Translations under genes and position numbers: made by a program
Notes under the pieces: generated by a model
Database searches by the model: none
Told to the model about the DNA's origin: nothing
What the model saw: only the letters and a program-made list of their open reading frames with translations
In this document: positions 60,608 to 64,000 of the stretch, piece by piece
Position numbering within the stretch: the first letter of the stretch is position 1
How the letters are laid out: each line of letters opens with the position of its first letter
Assembly (NCBI RefSeq): GCF_000708205.1
Contig: NW_014575563.1
Location: forward strand, 1,667,361-1,731,360
Direction of reading: 5' to 3'
DNA length: 64,000 nucleotides
From: Mixia osmundae IAM 14324
Lineage: Eukaryota > Basidiomycota > Mixiomycetes > Mixiales > Mixiaceae

Positions 60608-61561
60608 CTATTTTGCAGCGTCTGGCTGCGTATCCGCCCAGTCGAGCAGATCCTGCAGCAGCCGGATTGCGCCGGTCTTGTAGCTCGAGCCAAACAAGAC
60701 ATAGTGCTACTCGTTATGCATCAGCATGCGCGCGTGCCGAGAGGCGTTGAGGCCCACATTGATATGATGGTAGACTTCATAGAGCTTCATGCGCTCTTCG
60801 TAGTAGGGCTGGCTTTTGGGCAAAATCGAATGATACTTGTCAAAGAACGATTGACCAAATCCGCCAAACATCTTTGCCAATCCGAGATCGCTCTCGCCGT
60901 GACCGTAATATGACGATGCATCGTAGATCAGTGGTTCACCATTGTCTGCCCTCGTGGCAATATTGCCACTCCACAGATCACCATGACATATGACGGGCGT
61001 GACTTTGATATCGAGCAGCATAGGCACTACTCGCTCGCACACTTGCTCGCCTACTTCTCTGAGCTTCTTGTCCGTGCACTGTGCGAGCAAGAAGCGCAAA
61101 CGCCTGTCGCGCCAAAATGTCGCCCAATCATCCTCCCACGTATTGTCTTGGGCAGTAGGTCCGCAATGCGTCGTCACATGGAAGCCAGACTTGCCGTTGG
61201 GCGAGACAGCGTCCTTGTTTGCAGGATTGTGCAGCTCGCCGGCTATGCGCTCTGCCAATCTCGCAGAAGAGCTCATTCGTCCGAGGTCGAAATAGTCCGA
61301 GATCATGACCGCTTTGCCATCGACTTGCTCGCAGAAGTACACATCGGGTGCCAAGCCAGACGCTGCTTTGGCCATCGCCTTGAGCGACTCTGCCTCGCCG
61401 ACGGTCTGCTCGAGCGATCGATCGCACTTGACGAACAGATTCGTGGAGCCATCTTTCGATCTGAGTCGGTTCGTGGAAGTCTGTACAAACTCGACGTTTG
61501 CAAACTTTGAGATTGCAGAGAGTGCACGCTGCACATAGGGATCCATCGCCGGAGTCGTCAC
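60608..61561 (-). CDS. Fructosamine-3-kinase / ketosamine-3-kinase family
   Basis: Protein-repair kinase family that phosphorylates ketosamines on glycated proteins. Exons are 61561-60758 and 60706-60608 (300 residues); the 51-nt intron (GTGGGC to GAGTAG) joins YHHIN to HYVLFGSSYKTGAI. Motifs are GSTNLFVKCD, EAESLKAMA, WATFWRDRRL, the catalytic ICHGDLWSGN and the metal-binding IYDASSYYGHGESDLGL. The stop lies 3 bp from the stop of the convergent WD40 gene. Family assignment is confident; the substrate is known only from other organisms. Confidence 0.9.
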
Positions 61562-61629
61562 AAAGCCGACACCTGGCTCTGGCTGCTATCTTGATTTTTT
61601 GATCACGTGAGTGTTTGTCTTGTCGCGAC

Positions 61630-64000
61630 ATGCCCGACCTGATTCGACTTGGGATTTCTTGCAGGCCTCTGTTGGCTTTTAGGCGCAGCATGCCGGTACG
61701 ACAGGGCCCACGAGTAGCCTCTGGCCCTGTGCCTATCACTTCGGCACCGGAGCAGAGGGGCTCACGGTCGTACGACAGGCGACATGTCTCTTTGAGCAAT
61801 CTGCGCTTTCCTACTTCGCAGCCAATCGAGAGGCAGAGGCACACATCAGAGTCGTACCACAGGACAACCGCACGAGAATCTGACGAGCTGCCAGCATTTG
61901 ATGTCTCGCCGCTCAAGGCAGCCAGACAAGCAGCCAGGCAGGCACAGCTCGAGCCAACGGCGAGCAAACCGTCAAAGCGAACGCACGAAGAGACCCTTGT
62001 TGACCTTGGCGCGCCTGCACTCGATACGATCCCAGAGCACAGACACAAGAGACCGAGGGCTTCGGCGACAGACTTGATCGAGGACATCGGTGTCTTCAAA
62101 CCGACCGCTGTGCCTGAAGGAGCAGATGCGAGCACGACGAAAGATGCAAGGCGACTGCTTGCCTCGCCCACCAGTCCCGCCAAGCGCGCACTGTCTAGCG
62201 CTATATTTGATACAACACTTGCCGGACAATTACCCGCCTGGTCTTATATGGGCCCCACTCATACCGATGCCCTGCCGACAAAATCAGAGCCAGGTTCTCA
62301 AGCGAGCGCTGTAGCGGCTCCATCAGCCAGCAAGACCTTCAGTCTAGCGTCGCCATCAAAAGTCCCCAAGGCGACTGTCCGAGCCATGTTCGCGGGCAGC
62401 ACAAGTACCCCTGTGCATTCCGCATCGTCCAGCTTGCAGGCACTTGTGCATATCACAGAAGCCACGCCAACCCATGTCTCCACAGCAGGGCCACCGACAA
62501 GACCGAACTTGGACCCGCGCACCACTGATCCCTTGCCTCTGTTGTCGACATTGGTTCGCCCCGTCATGCCAATGCGGCTGGAATCTGCACCGACGATCTT
62601 GTCGCCTGCAGCCGGCAAGCAACGCATGCCCGGTCCAGCAATGCGTCCGCTCAGTCCTCGCAAGCCGACTCTTACGGACGATGTGCAGCTCCAGCAAGAA
62701 TCTTCGCTCTCGCCTGTCGCCTTTCCCTCTAATTCGAGCGACACCGCGCGCACAAGCGCGAGCCACCTGTCTGCAACAAGCGTCATGAGCAGTGACAGGC
62801 CAATCGACGCGCGAATGAGCGTCGAAAGCCGCCAAAGCGCGTCTCCCCCGAAGCCGTCCCTTAGCACGGTAGGCAAGCTCTTGCAATCGCCGAACAGATT
62901 CCTCTTTCCATCTTCACCATCAAAGCGCGCGCAATCTCTCAGCTTGCCCGTCAGTCCTTCCAGAAGCAAGCCCATCTTCAGCTTCGCAAGCCCGAGCAAG
63001 AGCCCACGAGCGATCTACAAGGATGAGTCGACACCCAAGCGCTCGCCTGACAAGCGCTCTGCTTCGACACCCGGCCGTACTTTCTCACGCACTGCAATGA
63101 ATGACTCGACGGCTGCGAATCTGAGTCACTTGCAGAAGATGCTCAATCGGCTGCAAGCCCCAAGAGCTCGGTCTGCTTCTGCCGAGCTTGCCACACCGGC
63201 TACTGTTGCGGTACCTCTATGTCAGAGCGCGCCGGCTCTGCCCACTGTGTCGTCGTCGACCACTGCCAGTCTCGTAGCAAGCACAGACCGTCGATCCAGG
63301 TTGCCACGCTATGTTGACCGCCAGGTACCTACAAAGCCGCCTCATATCGTTGCTCCCAGGCGTACCGAGGACGCTAGCATTGGCCTTGGCCGTCCACCTA
63401 GGGCGGGGCCATCGAGCAGCCGGACGAGCTCTGCGGCAATCTTGATACGAGGCACTAGTCATGCGAGCCTCCCCGAGCAGCGAGCCTTGGCATCGACATC
63501 GGGCGTTGAACCTCGATCGGTCAGCAGCCCGGGCGCGCTCGAGACGAAACCGGCGAACGCCATGTCGACAGTGCTCGAGGATGTCGTCGCATTTGTGGAT
63601 GTGAGAACAGCGGAAGGCGATGATGCAAGCCAGCTATTCATCGAGATGCTCAGAGAAATGGGCGCCAAGGTGAGCCCGACTTGCTGAATGATGCGCCTAG
63701 CTGAGAACAGAGTCCAGGTGTACTTGCGTCCGTCGAATGCGCCGATTACGCACATTATCTACAAGTCTGGCAGACCGACGACATATCACTTTTACAAGTC
63801 TTGCATCGAGCCAAAGCCATTCATCGTCGGCACGAGCTGGATCTTGCAGTGTCATGCCGCTGTCGAGCGAGTCTCAGAAACACCATTTCTACTTGAGCTC
63901 GAGCCCGAAGCTGCTCTTCTGCCCAGAGTATGTGACTAGCTTTTGCGGCGGAGTCATTGCTGATCGACGAGTCACAGAGACGCTCGTCTGCGTCTGCACC
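61630..64000 (+). CDS. BRCT-domain protein (DNA-damage/checkpoint type), 3' truncated by window
   Basis: Exons are 61630-63669, 63718-63927 and 63978 to beyond the window edge. About 680 Ser/Pro/Ala-rich, probably disordered residues with many SP and SPSK sites precede a BRCT domain: VLEDVVAFVDVRTAEGDDA, FIEMLREMGAKVYLRPS, ITHIIYKSG, and IVGTSWILQC, which carries the conserved Trp. The arrangement of a long S/TP-rich N-terminus and a late BRCT suggests a CDK-regulated chromosome protein such as a microcephalin-like one; this is inference. The start could also be ATG 61690. The rest of the BRCT region lies outside the window. Confidence 0.78.

Noticed and set aside
62298-62999. 233-codon minus-strand open frame
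   Set aside because: Antisense to the Ser/Pro-rich part of the BRCT gene; no domain.

Overview
This is a gene-dense stretch of a fungal nuclear genome, almost certainly a basidiomycete. It has about 32 protein genes on both strands, roughly 84 spliceosomal introns that are nearly all 45-65 nt, and short intergenic gaps. It carries a Ran1-type kinase, a HAM1-like protein, a UVRAG/Vps38 subunit, an AAR2 factor and ribosomal protein eL28, which budding yeasts lack. Early-diverging basidiomycetes (Pucciniomycotina or Ustilaginomycotina type) fit best; placement below phylum is inference. I see no transposon, virus-like element, CRISPR array, rRNA or tRNA gene.

Layout. 1-8522 (+): 3' part of the SSN6/CYC8 corepressor, the poly(A)-binding protein PAB1, and an SSH4/EAR1 Rsp5 adaptor. 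8921-15406: YOP1 (-), mitochondrial phosphatidylserine decarboxylase PSD1 (+), and VPS38/UVRAG (+). 15460-25301: a Zn2Cys6 regulator (-), branched-chain aminotransferase (-), PUB1 (+), TIM22 (-), a trypsin-like protease (+), a CFA-type methyltransferase (+) and an unidentified protein (-). 26571-34072: a SAK1/CaMKK-type kinase (+), PDB1 (-) and RPL8 (+). 34221-44461: a putative surface protein, an F-box/ankyrin-like protein, an RS-rich protein, a Ran1/SKS1-type kinase and a HAM1-like protein. 44521-48702: RRP41 (+), OCT1 (-) and RPL28 (+). 48749-55480 (-): two GPI-type surface proteins (KRE9/KNH-like and chitin-deacetylase-like), tryptophanyl-tRNA synthetase with an upstream coding segment that may belong to it, and AAR2. 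56422-64000: a PHO85-type cyclin, a small coiled-coil protein, a WD40 protein, fructosamine kinase and a BRCT protein cut by the window edge.

Themes. Mitochondrial biogenesis and metabolism recur (PSD1, BAT, TIM22, PDB1, OCT1, a presequence-bearing protease). So do RNA metabolism and translation (PAB1, PUB1, RPL8, RPL28, RRP41, WRS1, AAR2), and nutrient and TORC1/AMPK-linked signalling (SSN6, SSH4, SAK1, the Ran1-like kinase, the cyclin). Genes are not in pathway clusters. Many pairs share short bidirectional promoters, and two convergent pairs have stop codons only 3 bp apart.

The strongest unusual signal is in the introns. At least 11 of about 84 begin with GC rather than GT, each forced by reading frame and conserved protein sequence, and GT donors tolerate any base at +3. 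Fungi usually show about 1 percent GC-AG introns. Other points of note are stop-free introns whose length is a multiple of three, an ATG-only first exon in RPL8, a 21-nt microexon, and a possible chimeric tryptophanyl-tRNA synthetase. Exon coordinates below were deduced by hand from frame, splice motifs and protein families.
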